NCBI RefSeq assembly: GCF_024347415.1
Contig: NZ_AP025477.1
Span: 310,001-374,000 of the forward strand
Direction of reading: 5' to 3'
DNA length: 64,000 bases
Source: Vibrio crassostreae
GTDB taxonomy: Bacteria > Pseudomonadota > Gammaproteobacteria > Enterobacterales > Vibrionaceae
Made by a program: the position numbers and the translations under genes. The notes beneath the pieces were generated by a model. The model worked only from the letters and a program-made list of their open reading frames with translations, did not search any database and was not told the origin of the DNA. Below are positions 8,313 through 17,805 of this stretch, piece after piece (the first letter of the stretch is position 1; the number at the start of each line of letters is the position of its first letter).

Positions 8313-9016
8313 TATGGCAAAAATAATTCATAATACTTCTATAATCTTGAATGATGGAGTATTTTTGCTGGTTATTAAGAATAAACGCTCTATACTCATT
8401 ATTATAAACCTTAGATAATTTCTATTTTACTCCAATCGATTTTTCAACCATTGGACTACCTATAACTAACAATAAATAGTTATTTTTAAATTGATTATAC
8501 ATATTTTCTCTAAATATTTATTTGGACTGTAGAAAATTTTGGCGATCCCAGATCAGATTGTGAGGATTACATCGTTCCTAAAAATAGTTCTTATCTCAGT
8601 GGGATAAGTGGAGTAGTCCTTTACTGAATTAAGGTGAAAATGTTAACCTAATCATATTAATTAAACTCGATGAACTACTCGCAGTTGGAGGAGTTACCAC
8701 TATAATTTTACGCGTAATCACATCCCTTTAAAATATCCAGACTCCCAATATTTCAGTTTGAATTTTTACATATAGTTAATCGTACTATTTAATTGTCTCA
8801 AGTAAAGAAGATAAAGTGTTCTTATATGGGAAATAGTTAGCCTCTTGGATGGTTGGTAGGTTTTCTATAAAAATTGACATATTGCTAATTGTTTTAAAAG
8901 TAAAAAAACACAACAAAATTGAAATGATAATTATAATTTTTCTCGAAAAACTCATAGATATAATAATATTAATTTAAGCACCAAAAATAAAAAATTAATT
9001 AATCAGATATGATTTT
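8313..9016. other. AT-rich gap without a visible gene
   Basis: About 700 bp, strongly AT-rich, with no open frame or repeat that I can support on either strand. It may hold the promoter of the 89-aa gene near its left end. Confidence 0.5.
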
Positions 9017-9042
9017 AAGAAAGAGGCCTAAGCCTCTTAATG
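9017..9042 (-). terminator. terminator of tpx operon copy 1
   Basis: AAGAGGC/GCCTCTT stem with a 4-base loop just after the exported peroxidase gene; on the minus strand it is followed by TCTTAAAA. Confidence 0.75.
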
Positions 9043-9050
9043 TTAAAATG

Positions 9051-9659
9051 CTAACGATTAGCTAACGCTACTTTTACTGCTTCCCCTAAACTAGGGATAG
9101 TTGTCAGTTCTGGTACTCGTTGGGCATAAATAACCTTGTTGTTAGTATCCGTTACAATAATACTTCGGCTAAGTAATCCTAACTGTTTAATCTGAGTCCC
9201 TGTGTTTAGTCCAAATTGATGGTCTATAGAATCAGAAAGGTACGTCACTCCTTCAATAGAATGTTCTTTAATAAACCGTTGCTGAGCAAAAGGCGTGTCT
9301 GCACTAATTGCGTAGAATTCAATATTATAAAGGTCATCGGTATTGTTTTTTATGTATTGAGAAAGCTCAATACCTTGCTGCACACATACTGGGGTGTCGA
9401 CTGATGTGAGTATATTATATATTTTTATTGACTGACTTTTATTACTTGTATCATATTTTTTTAAATTTGAAGTAATTAATTGAGCTGAGGGCATTAAATC
9501 GCCCACCTTTAATGTAGAGCCAATTAAATCAAATTTGGTATTTTGTTCAAGTGTTACCACTTGATTAATCCCAAAACTCTCGCTAGCTTGAGTTGTTTCA
9601 AACTGCGCCAAAGTATTTATTGAATATATAGCAGCTGCAAGAACAAGTAATTTACGCAT
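9051..9659 (-). CDS. exported single-Cys thiol peroxidase homologue, copy 1
   Basis: Peroxiredoxin-fold protein of the Tpx family with an N-terminal signal peptide (MRKLLVLAAAIYSINTLA, cleaved before QFETT). I choose ATG 9659 over the GTG at 9665 by comparison with the second copy. The peroxidatic motif SVDTPVC is present. The position matching the Tpx resolving Cys (RFCG in its partner) is Ile (RFIK), and there is no other Cys. It would thus act as a one-Cys enzyme in the periplasm or on secretion, resolved by an external thiol, or serve another thiol function. It follows the cytosolic tpx gene by a few bases. A close paralogue is at 27004-27612. Confidence 0.85.
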   Translation of the reverse strand: MRKLLVLAAAIYSINTLAQFETTQASESFGINQVVTLEQNTKFDLIGSTLKVGDLMPSAQLITSNLKKYDTSNKSQSIKIYNILTSVDTPVCVQQGIELSQYIKNNTDDLYNIEFYAISADTPFAQQRFIKEHSIEGVTYLSDSIDHQFGLNTGTQIKQLGLLSRSIIVTDTNNKVIYAQRVPELTTIPSLGEAVKVALANR

Positions 9660-9661
9660 AA

Positions 9662-10168
9662 TCACACCAAAGCTGCCATTGCTGCCATTGCTGCTTCATA
9701 ATTTGGTTCGGTCGTGATTTCTGGAACAAGCTCACTATATTTTACAACACCTTCACTATTAATTACGATAACTGCTCTTGCTGAAAATCCTTTTAGTGCA
9801 CCTTCATTTAAGTTTACGCCGAAGTTTTCAGTGAAAGAAGGCTCTCTGAAGAAAGAAGCCGTTTTTACATTATCAATTCCTTCTGCACCACAGAAACGAT
9901 TCATAGCAAAAGGTATATCGGCAGAAATACACAACACAATAGTATTATCTAAATTGGCTGCTTTTTCGTTAAAGTTACGAACACTTGTTGCACAGACAGG
10001 AGTGTCGATACTAGGGAAAATATTTAATAGAATATTTTTACCTTTTAAGCTTTCTAAAGTTAGATCATTTAAATCTTTGTCACAAAGCGTAAAGCTAGGA
10101 GCTACTTGATTAGGTTTAGGGAGTTGACCAGAAATTGAAACAGGATTTCCTTGAAAAGTAATAGACAT
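9662..10168 (-). CDS. tpx: thiol peroxidase Tpx, copy 1
   Basis: Cytosolic atypical two-Cys peroxiredoxin that reduces hydrogen and lipid peroxides with thioredoxin. The 168-aa product has the peroxidatic Cys59 in IDTPVC and the resolving Cys93 in NRFCGAEGI, plus Cys80, matching the three Cys of E. coli Tpx (168 aa). No signal peptide. It is first in a two-gene operon with the exported homologue and is preceded by GAGGAAAATG, which supports the start. A second, diverged operon copy is at 27004-28112. Confidence 0.95.
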   Translation of the reverse strand: MSITFQGNPVSISGQLPKPNQVAPSFTLCDKDLNDLTLESLKGKNILLNIFPSIDTPVCATSVRNFNEKAANLDNTIVLCISADIPFAMNRFCGAEGIDNVKTASFFREPSFTENFGVNLNEGALKGFSARAVIVINSEGVVKYSELVPEITTEPNYEAAMAAMAALV

Positions 10169-10221
10169 AACATTTTCCTCATGATTATTTATTATTTAGC
10201 TCGAATTAATTGAGCTGGCGG

Positions 10222-10249
10222 ATAGTAGGGTAAATTTTATAAACAACAA
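10222..10249 (-). promoter_or_regulatory. predicted promoter of tpx operon copy 1
   Basis: On the minus strand, TTGTTG, 16 bp, TACTAT. The same arrangement (TTGTTA, 16 bp, TACTAT), with the identical upstream ACACATCGGATT, precedes the second tpx operon, while the surrounding leader has diverged. That conservation is the main support. Confidence 0.65.
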
Positions 10250-10507
10250 ATCCGATGTGTCATTTATTTTTAGTGCTTTTATTCCAATCATCATCAAAAT
10301 TTAAATCAAACAACCTATAAGCTTCTTTAATTGACGACTCACCGCCCTATCAGGCAGTGCTTCTTATTTCGTTAGCCGTTGTTCGATAGCATCAAGACTT
10401 ACGCAGCTTCTATAAGCAGAGACGATTGTCCAGCCGCCTTTAATTCTAGAAGGCCTTTATCACGGATATTAAGGGCGTCGTTTAAGTCGGGATTTATGTT
10501 CGTAGTG

Positions 10508-11412
10508 GGCTTTGTTGCGTAATTAAATTTAGAGATAGAGCGAACCCGTTTCGCATGCTTTTTAGTCAACACGACAAGTATCAGGCATGCCTACCCAGTA
10601 AGTTTGTTCAACGCTTTTATCATTGCGTAAGTTTCACCCACCGGTGCATTGTAATTTCTTAGACTTAAACGGCCACCAAGCGAATGTTTAATTCGATACA
10701 TTGCTGTTTCTGAGAGTGAGCGTTTGTTGTAACCATACCGCTCTTTTCAATCCTTATTTGAACTGTATAATTTCTGGCAACCCACTGCGAGATTTCGAGG
10801 ATGACCGCGTTCCCAAAAGGCTGCCTCTTCTCCATTTGTAACCGTCGATAAACTTAGCTCTGCTGCAATGATTTCATGAGTGCTTGCATTGACTGCAATA
10901 TCCAGCTTTCTCCAGACTACTCTACGCTTACCATTCGTCCCGTGCTTTTTGATTTTCCATTCGCCTTCGCCATAAAAACTAAGGCCAGTAGTATCAATAG
11001 TTAAGTGCAGTATCACACCTCTCGTTTTTATCTTAAATGAGATATCAACTTGCTTTGCTCTTCGGCTAATACAAGTGTAGTGCGGACAACTTAACGGAAC
11101 ATGGGCAAGCCTAAATATCGAGTCGATAAACCCTGCAGCGCTCTCAGTGGCGTAGAAAAAACTCGTTTCACCATGAACGCTGTCGTGATAGCTAAATCAC
11201 TGAACCGACGTGGCCTCCCGCGTTTACTCTGTTTGCTTTGCGACCACCCGCTATCGCTTTTTCATCAATCCAAAGGTCAGAGAACCGCGGTTAATAAGTG
11301 ATTGCTTGTATTGCTTCCAGTTGGTTATTTTGTAACGAGGTTTAGGCATGGGGCTACGAGGAGTAACGAATGTAACTGAGCAGATCGTTCAATTGAATTA
11401 CACAACAAAGGC
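10508..11412 (-). pseudogene. IS5-family element relic, copy 1
   Basis: The left end GGCTTTGTTGCGTAATT is the inverse of the right end AATTACACAACAAAGGC. The minus strand encodes decayed IS5-type transposase: N-terminal MPKPRYKITNWKQYKQSLIN near 11349, then frame changes, then the catalytic part HLTIDTTGLSFYGEGEWK with downstream AVNASTHEIIAAELSLSTV (10747-11016). Frameshifts and missing segments make it non-functional. It lies about 340 bp upstream of tpx copy 1; a similar relic lies upstream of copy 2. Confidence 0.8.
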
Positions 11413-11426
11413 ATTGTGCCGATAAG

Positions 11427-11549
11427 TAACAATGGTCAGCTCGATAATCCTGAAGGCTTATCTGCTTGGGAGCAATTTTACGCACTAGTAGCCTAATTGC
11501 ATCTAAAAATCAGTATGCTCGTACTTGATCATAACTTTGCGACACAACC
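11427..11549 (+). pseudogene. IS6-family remnant, copy D
   Basis: The plus strand matches the transposase 3' end of copies A and C (QLDNPEGLSAWEQFYAL) and ends in the inverted repeat CTTTGCGACACAACC. Only about 120 bp survive, in the orientation opposite to the other copies, immediately right of the IS5 relic. Confidence 0.8.
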
Positions 11550-11713
11550 GATAATTGAGTTTAAATTTCAATCTTTAAGTGTTTATTGAAAAGTCAAGGT
11601 GTTTTCTGGGCTCTTACAGACTTAAAGTGGTCAGATTTGATATTTTATCAAATATGAGACAATTCACTTCTTGTTGTGAGTTTTTATGACTCACGTCACA
11701 CTTTGGGGTGTCT

Positions 11714-13162
11714 ATGACTGGCTTACTTTTCTTGATGGTGGTGATTTTATGTTTGGTGTTTTGCATGAAATCATCAAAAAATAAAAAGAAGTTATCTTTT
11801 TTTCAACAACGACTGGAACGAGAACAAAAAAAAAAATCATTAAAGCATCTTTTTTGTGAAGAAACAGATTTGCCTAATATTAATTACATTCAAAAAAAAC
11901 TACTTAATAAAAACAATAAAAATCACAGTGTTATGCATGTAATTTGCGTTGGGAGAACTGCAGATTTCTATAAGTTTTTCGATTCTAAAACGAGTAAAAT
12001 AATCAAATACGAATTACATTGCCATCTTAGTGAAAATCTTTCACCGAGTATCATGGGGTTGTTTGAAGGTAAATATATTATTATTATTTTCGATAGTGAT
12101 AATCCTGCTCTGGAAAAGGATATAATTGAACAGCAACAAAAAATACAATATTTTCTACCATCTGAAAAGAAGGTTGATAATAAAAAAATAATGTTAGACT
12201 ATTCTGTTGCCAGTATGAAAATCCCTAGCCTCGTTCAACCTCTAGATAAAAATAAGCTATTTAGACGAATGGCTTACAGCGTCAATAAATCATGCCAGTG
12301 TGTTGATGGTTTATATGTATATAATGTTAATGACTACAATAAAAGTGTCAATAGGCGTCATGTAATTCAAGCTTTGCATAGTGACATTCAACAAGGTGGT
12401 GCTCAGTTTGAGCTTTTTTACCAACCCGTTGTTTATAGTATGAGAACATCTAAGGATTATCTCTGGGAGATTCTCCTTAGATGGAAACGTACACAATATG
12501 GAGGGCCTGGGTCGTTCATGCCTCTACTGGCAACGGAACCGCATTTACATTATGCATTAACCATGATGATTTTTAATAAATTAATAGAATATTCGATGGC
12601 CACTGAAAAAACATTACCGAATTTTAGTATTAATATCAGCCATACTGATCTAAGTATCGTTAGTTTTTATGATGATGTGATGGAATCAACCAAAGGTGCC
12701 CCAGGATTAAGATCATCAATTATATTTGAAATGGTTGAATATAGTGAAGGGATTTCAGGGGGTAATATTAAAGAAAATATCGAACTCCTTAAGAAAGCAG
12801 GTTTTCGATTTGCTATAGATGATTTCGGCTGTGGCTATTCTAACTTTAACCTTTTATCAAAAAAGCACTTTGATTTTATCAAACTTGATAAGTCGCTATT
12901 AAAAAAATGTCAAAATGATATTGTGGCTAGTGAAACACTTAAGTTTATGGTTAAACTATCAGAGCTTATTGGTGTTACTTTGATTGTCGAGGGGGTGGAA
13001 ACACCTCTACACTTACGGCTACTTCCTAAAAAGGCGCATGTCTTATTTCAGGGTTTTCATTTTTATAAACCAATGAAGCTAACTAACACTCTTGCTCTCA
13101 CTTCAGTACCCGTTCCCATTCAATCTGTTCTGAATCATCAAAATTTGGAGTTCACTAAGTAA
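11714..13162 (+). CDS. EAL-domain protein, likely c-di-GMP phosphodiesterase
   Basis: Predicted membrane-anchored enzyme that hydrolyses c-di-GMP. I place the start at ATG 11714 with GGGGTG just upstream; a GTG at 11708 is the alternative. Counting from that GTG, there is an N-terminal membrane helix (about residues 4-20), a basic region, a region resembling a degenerate GGDEF fold (about 65-210), and an EAL domain (about 220-465). The signature reads EIL, not EAL, but the metal and catalytic positions are present: E254, N309, E341, DD371-372, K392, E428, Q448. It is AT-rich and flanked by IS relics on both sides, suggesting acquired DNA. Activity is likely but unproven. Confidence 0.85.
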   Translation: MTGLLFLMVVILCLVFCMKSSKNKKKLSFFQQRLEREQKKKSLKHLFCEETDLPNINYIQKKLLNKNNKNHSVMHVICVGRTADFYKFFDSKTSKIIKYELHCHLSENLSPSIMGLFEGKYIIIIFDSDNPALEKDIIEQQQKIQYFLPSEKKVDNKKIMLDYSVASMKIPSLVQPLDKNKLFRRMAYSVNKSCQCVDGLYVYNVNDYNKSVNRRHVIQALHSDIQQGGAQFELFYQPVVYSMRTSKDYLWEILLRWKRTQYGGPGSFMPLLATEPHLHYALTMMIFNKLIEYSMATEKTLPNFSINISHTDLSIVSFYDDVMESTKGAPGLRSSIIFEMVEYSEGISGGNIKENIELLKKAGFRFAIDDFGCGYSNFNLLSKKHFDFIKLDKSLLKKCQNDIVASETLKFMVKLSELIGVTLIVEGVETPLHLRLLPKKAHVLFQGFHFYKPMKLTNTLALTSVPVPIQSVLNHQNLEFTK

Positions 13163-13499
13163 AGCGGTGAAGACATAATATGGAATTGATAAGGAAGGTT
13201 CTTAGAATTCAGACAAAAGAAGAAAAGCGACTAATTTTGAAGGCTAGATTACAGTTTGCAATGACACAGACTGCGGGAAGAAAGGGTTGTGATTGATGTT
13301 TTTCTTGTACAGAGTCACCACGCCTGAAGGGGTTGTGTGGCTTTGTTGCGTAAAAGAATAATCCACTTCACGGGGTTTGAAGTCCGATGGAACGAAAACG
13401 TACGCTAAGGCCAATCATCAAAACCTGAAGGATTTTCCAGGGGCCTTAGCTGCCCCTTCATCACTTGATCTGCTAACGTAAATGAATAGTGCCCAAGTA
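13163..13499. other. gap with an isolated IS5-type end
   Basis: No gene is visible. At 13351 the sequence GGCTTTGTTGCGTAA matches the terminal repeat of the IS5 relics at 10508 and 28637, but no transposase remains here. The rest is unassigned. Confidence 0.5.
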
Positions 13500-13806
13500 G
13501 GTTGTGTCGCAAAGTTTTGTAGAAATGAAAAGTACTGATTTTCTGGTGTAGTTCACTTGCCCTTTGACGTTAATGTACGTCTCGTCCATTCGCCACGAAG
13601 AAGCGACTGGCTTCTTTATTTTACGTGTCTGGTGCTCAAACAGGGGAGCGTATTTAATGATCCAACGGTTCAATGTTGAGTGGTCAACATGATGCCGCGC
13701 TCACCTAACACCTCTTCAGTTTCACGGTAGCTCAGTTTGTAGGAAATATAGTAACGAACGGACTGCAGTATGATCAGAACCTACCACCCTTGTTCGCGAC
13801 AAACCC
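13500..13806 (-). pseudogene. IS6-family remnant, copy B
   Basis: The ends GGTTGTGTCGCAAAG and GGGTTTGTCGCGAAC are inverted repeats. The minus strand keeps the N-terminal transposase (NRWIIKYAPLFEHQTRKIKK, MDETYINVKGQ). Everything from the first catalytic Asp region to the last 40 or so bases is deleted. Its right flank is near-identical to that of copy A for about 260 bp. Confidence 0.85.
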
Positions 13807-13829
13807 CCTAGGAGAGGGCAATGCCAACC

Positions 13830-14057
13830 TCACTTGAGAAGAAGATATTTGAGTTCCATAATAAGATCGTTTGCGGGATAATTATCGATTAAAGAACAAA
13901 AGTCTTCTTCTAATTGAAGATATTTAAAAGCACGTCTCAAATTCCGTCTATCTTCTTCACCAAGCCACTTACTTTGGATAAAGGTACACTTTAATTCCAG
14001 CTTTAGGTCATCCATATGTTGTCCTTCTTGCCCGGTTAAAGCTTGATATTCCTCTTG
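13830..14057 (-). pseudogene. truncated duplicate of the 89-aa gene
   Basis: It matches 8043-8312 closely (DDLKLELKCTFIQSKWLGE, LQLEEDFCSLID) but has small indels. It loses its N-terminus at about 14057, where sequence switches to the 3' end of the P450 gene. An internal ATG at 14015 could still give a 61-aa protein. Best seen as the relic of a duplication that included the IS6 right end. Confidence 0.75.
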
Positions 14058-15436
14058 TCAGCATCAGCAACTTTTTTAATTTTGACTTTAAATCCAACAG
14101 GCGACATGGTGAACGCGAACTGTTCGACCACATCTTCAGGAGCTTGCTGAGGCTCTAACGTAAATTCATTAAATAAAGAATGAAACGCCAATTTTATTTC
14201 CATAATAGCGAGTGAACGACCCGGACAAAGCCTTGCCCCCCCGCCAAATGGTTGAAGGTTCGAAAATGACGCCCCTTTTTTATTTATCCAACGATTAGGA
14301 TCGAACGACATTGGATCTTCAAACAAATCGGGATCAAAACCGTTAGCATGCAGTATTACGAAAACAGGCGTGCCTTTTTTTATTTCAAAATCACCAAGAT
14401 AAGTATCTTTTGTCGGCTCTAGGTAAAGCTGAGGAGCCACAGGTTTAAGGCGCATCGCTTCATACATAATTGCTGTCATGTAGGGAACCCGAGGGATCGG
14501 CCACTCTAATACAGAAGCTTCTCCCAGATCAGCCAGTTCACTTTGTAAAGCTTGCTCGCTACCTTGGTTTCCACTCACAAGAAACGCCATCCAAGCAAGA
14601 GTGTTTGCTGTGGTATCTTCCCCTGCTAATAACAGAGTAATGGCGTTCGCTAGAATATCTCGATCAGTCAGTGATGTATCCAATTCTTGTTCCAGCAGCA
14701 TTATTTGAAGCATATTTTCTGGCGACTCTCTAAGTTCAGGACACTCAGCCAAACGCGTGCGCTGCTTATCAATACAAGTCGACACAAAATGACCGATCTC
14801 TTCTAAACTTGCATCGAACTGAGTATCTTTCTTGGTTTTGAAAAATCGCCATAAAGGAATAGGAGACTTAGAGCGCTGGCTAATCACAGGAAAGACATGT
14901 CGCAAACTTTCTCCGAGAGGAGTGTCTGATTGCTCAATCGAATTAAAGTCTTCACCAAAAGCCAACAATGATGTGACATCTACTGTGTATTTTTTGAATT
15001 CGCTAACTAAATCAACGACAGTTTCTGATTCTGATAACTTTTCAAAGTGCTTTCTTAAACGTTCGGTAATCACACTTAACTTAGGGTAAAAATGTTTAAG
15101 GTGGCTAGGCTGGAACATAGGTTCAGTCAACTTTCTCTGATGTTTCCAACGATCACCTTCTGCAGAAAAAATACCGTTAAGCCCTGCTTCTTCAAACACA
15201 CTTTCAATGCTTTTCAAACGGCGAAAGTCATCTGGCCTCGATTTTAAAATCGCCTTAATCTGAGAGGGTTCAGAGAGAACCATTACATCCTTCATTCCCA
15301 GTTTCAAACGAAAATAAGCACCATATTCATTCACCCAAGACAGCATCTGTTGATGAACATTGGGTTTCTTCAAATAACTCACATGCCCCAAAAAACCCGA
15401 TTTAGGAGGCATTGGAAGCTGTTCAATTTTCTGCAT
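14036..15436 (-). CDS. cytochrome P450
   Basis: Heme-thiolate monooxygenase of bacterial type, 466 aa. Visible landmarks: WKHQR in helix C (W97, R101), I-helix AGEDTT at 271-276, ExxR at E326-R329, and the heme loop FGGGARLCPG with Cys404. No membrane anchor is evident. The last dozen residues (about ADKRNIKL) come from sequence duplicated from the 89-aa gene region in another frame, so the original C-terminus was replaced at about 14057; the catalytic core is complete. A CruF-like membrane protein lies upstream in the same direction, 158 bp away, which suggests a shared lipid or terpenoid substrate. The redox partner is not in view and the substrate is unknown. Confidence 0.93.
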   Translation of the reverse strand: MQKIEQLPMPPKSGFLGHVSYLKKPNVHQQMLSWVNEYGAYFRLKLGMKDVMVLSEPSQIKAILKSRPDDFRRLKSIESVFEEAGLNGIFSAEGDRWKHQRKLTEPMFQPSHLKHFYPKLSVITERLRKHFEKLSESETVVDLVSEFKKYTVDVTSLLAFGEDFNSIEQSDTPLGESLRHVFPVISQRSKSPIPLWRFFKTKKDTQFDASLEEIGHFVSTCIDKQRTRLAECPELRESPENMLQIMLLEQELDTSLTDRDILANAITLLLAGEDTTANTLAWMAFLVSGNQGSEQALQSELADLGEASVLEWPIPRVPYMTAIMYEAMRLKPVAPQLYLEPTKDTYLGDFEIKKGTPVFVILHANGFDPDLFEDPMSFDPNRWINKKGASFSNLQPFGGGARLCPGRSLAIMEIKLAFHSLFNEFTLEPQQAPEDVVEQFAFTMSPVGFKVKIKKVADADKRNIKL

Positions 15437-15594
15437 TTGTATTTCCTTAACTTGATCTGAATGCTATGAATAGCAGATGCTGAGAGCGGCCTAGCATGCT
15501 TGTTATCGTAATACGAAACTTTTGTTGTGATACAACGCTAGCGCGTGTAAACAATGTGAGTACCGTATTGTGTGAACTAAAGAACTCTTGTCGC

Positions 15595-16443
15595 TCAGAG
15601 CGAGTGACTGCGGTGTCGGTAGATCTTATAGATAGATTGGATACCGATTGGCAGCATAGTAAAGATACCAATAAGCATCACACTTCCATAAATGTCTTTT
15701 GAGCTAAAAATTTCGCCATGCAAAGTGGCGACATCAAGGTTGTCTTTGAACAAGAAGCAAAGGATGTATTTTGACATGATGGTAACGTAAATGATTGAGG
15801 GCAGGTATAAGTAACCATGGGGCGGGATCTGCTTCAAATGTACTTTATCGTTGTAGCACCATAATGCGAAAGGCAAATAAAAGGTAAATACGCATAAAAA
15901 CCACCCAAAGAAATTACTTAACGGAACGCCAAAATACACACCACGATCGGTCCAGACCCACAGCGATTTGATGAGCGAATTCACAGGATCCATAACGACA
16001 TCCCATGAAACCATTACAAATGAGGCAGTAAGAGAGATGATGATTGCTTTACTTTTCGTTTGTATCGGTTTATCAAACTGATTAAGAAGGATGGTTGATA
16101 TAAACCAAGAGACATAACCCAAACTGAAGTAGGTCGGCATGATTGCTAATGGGACGTCAAATATTTTAATTCCTAGTCGGTCAGAATAATAATAGTGACC
16201 AAAAGGAAATCCACTTGAAATACTAACGCTTTCGTAGAAAACACTGACAACGAAGACTAATAGAAAGAAACATGACATTTTCTTTATACCGCAATAGACA
16301 CTACCGTGTAATATTGCAAACGGGAACAAAATTAGTGGAGTAAATACGCTCGATATATGTAAGTCGGTATAACCTCGAAGAAATGAATAAACAATATAAA
16401 TAATGGTGATTGCAAGCAAGAATAAAGGTGCTCTAGGCTTCAT
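15595..16443 (-). CDS. carotenoid biosynthesis (CruF-like) membrane protein
   Basis: A 282-aa integral membrane protein with seven or so hydrophobic segments. Features typical of the Caroten_synth/CruF family are GFPFGHYYYSDRLG at about residues 78-91, DVVMDPV at about 145-151, WVWTDRGVYFGVPLSNFFGW at about 161-180. Family members hydrate acyclic carotenoid ends or act in related isoprenoid modification. It shares direction with the downstream P450. No phytoene synthase or desaturase is visible, so the pathway cannot be named. Both genes sit between IS6 remnants B and C. Confidence 0.8.
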   Translation of the reverse strand: MKPRAPLFLLAITIIYIVYSFLRGYTDLHISSVFTPLILFPFAILHGSVYCGIKKMSCFFLLVFVVSVFYESVSISSGFPFGHYYYSDRLGIKIFDVPLAIMPTYFSLGYVSWFISTILLNQFDKPIQTKSKAIIISLTASFVMVSWDVVMDPVNSLIKSLWVWTDRGVYFGVPLSNFFGWFLCVFTFYLPFALWCYNDKVHLKQIPPHGYLYLPSIIYVTIMSKYILCFLFKDNLDVATLHGEIFSSKDIYGSVMLIGIFTMLPIGIQSIYKIYRHRSHSL

Positions 16444-16620
16444 ATACTACTCTTATTTTTGAAACTAAAAGTCATGATAACGATTAGGCAAGATGAATAA
16501 TGGTGCTAATCAATTGATATCAAATAGACGGTAATAATAAAGCGGGACAGAATATCATGAAAAGTTTGTTGCCTGGTCTAATCAGTGGCTTTGATGTAAT
16601 GTGATCTGTACCATTAATAC

Positions 16621-17309
16621 GGTTGTGTCGCAAAGTTATGACGAAGTACAAGTGTACAGATCTTCAGATGCAATTAGGCTGCTAGGGCGTAAAATTGCTC
16701 CCAAGCAGATAAGCCTTCAGGATTATCGAGCTGTTCACTTTTAATTATCGACCACAGTTCCACGCCTGCCAGGATGGAACTGGCTCCCTCATCTGATTTC
16801 CCATCAGCCAGAGTTAAACATTGACATTATGTAACGCTAACGCGTTGGCACCACTCTTATCGCTAACCACTCTTCCTAGTAAACCCTTATAGCAGATTGC
16901 CTTGGCAAAGAAGGCGCGAGCCGTTTTCTCATCACGGCGTTTGCAGAGTAAAAAATCAATGAAATGACCGTGCTTCTCAACGACTCGATAGTAATATTTC
17001 CACTGACCTTTGACGTTAATGTATGTCTCGTCCATTCGCCACGCAGAAGCGACTGGCTTCTTTATTTACGTGCCTGGTGCTCAAGCAGGGGAGTGTATTT
17101 AATGATCCAACGGTTCAATGTTGAGTGGTCAACACTGATGCCGTGCTCAGCTAACACCTCTTTAATTTCACGGTAGCTCAGCTTGTAGGAAACATAGTAA
17201 CGAACGGACTGTAGTCTGATCTCAGAAGGGAAGTGACGGCCAGTAAACTTAAAAAGCTGAAGAATGTTGAGGGGTGAGCATAACCTACCCCCTTGTTTGC
17301 GACACACCC
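16621..17309 (-). pseudogene. IS6-family element, copy C, internally deleted
   Basis: The inverted repeats GGTTGTGTCGC and GGGTGTGTCGC bound 689 bp. The N-terminal transposase half is well kept (FTGRHFPSEIRLQSVRYYVS, MDETYINVKGQWKYYYRVVEKHGHF), though split by a frame change around KIKKPVAS. About 120 bp covering the KYLNNIVEQ (Glu) region is deleted between short TTTCCC-type repeats. It is the best reference for the undisturbed heptamer site. Confidence 0.85.
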
Positions 17310-17408
17310 CTGTTTCTTGTGATTAAAATTTGCCGCCACTATATCGCCATTCGGGTACTGGAAGTAAGCATAACTCCATGATTTTTCGTTACATTAAGTT
17401 AGCTTTGA

Positions 17409-17738
17409 GATTATAGTTTAAAACTTTCTATATTACGTGATCCTGAAAGCGATACTAACCAAGCGAAGTTTGAACATATTGGTTCTGTCACTTTCGCTGA
17501 TTACTTCAATGGTAATCGTGCACAAGTTGTTGTTGATATGAGAGATAAGGATGCGAAAGGTGAACGAGATTATACCGCGTTATCTGCCACCTCGATTGAC
17601 GCATTGGTTCAAGCTATGAGTGGTTTTGCGCCTCAGGGTGGCGACAATGGCTTTATGGATAACCTTGATAGTAAGTCTCGAGTTGCTATCACTAAGGCAT
17701 GGTCCGATGTTTCTAGAGGGAAAAACGCTTTTGCATAG
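17409..17738 (+). pseudogene. 5'-truncated C-terminal gene fragment
   Basis: The frame is open from 17409 (after a TGA at 17406) to the stop at 17738. It encodes about 109 residues including HIGSVTFADYFNGNRAQ and ALVQAMSGFAPQGGDNGF; a Met at 17538 could start a 66-aa piece. The ending resembles the C-termini of large secreted calcium-binding (RTX-type) proteins with an AMAAFAPP-like motif, but the match is loose. The upstream part was lost at the IS6 copy C junction. A good terminator follows. Confidence 0.55.
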
Positions 17739-17768
17739 CTAATAAACTATAATTTCAAACATTAATCT

Positions 17769-17805
17769 AAGCCGTCTTCTTTTTGAAGCCGGCTTTTTTA
17801 TTTTA
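17769..17805 (+). terminator. rho-independent terminator
   Basis: AAGCCG-T-CTTC / GAAG-C-CGGCTT stem followed by TTTTATTTT, directly after the truncated gene. Confidence 0.8.

Noticed and set aside
10200..10260. OxyR site upstream of tpx
   Set aside because: The tetranucleotides do not follow the ATAG-N7-CTAT spacing; only the promoter-like elements are conserved.
11101..11301. 66-aa plus-strand frame
   Set aside because: It is antisense to the N-terminal part of the IS5 relic transposase.
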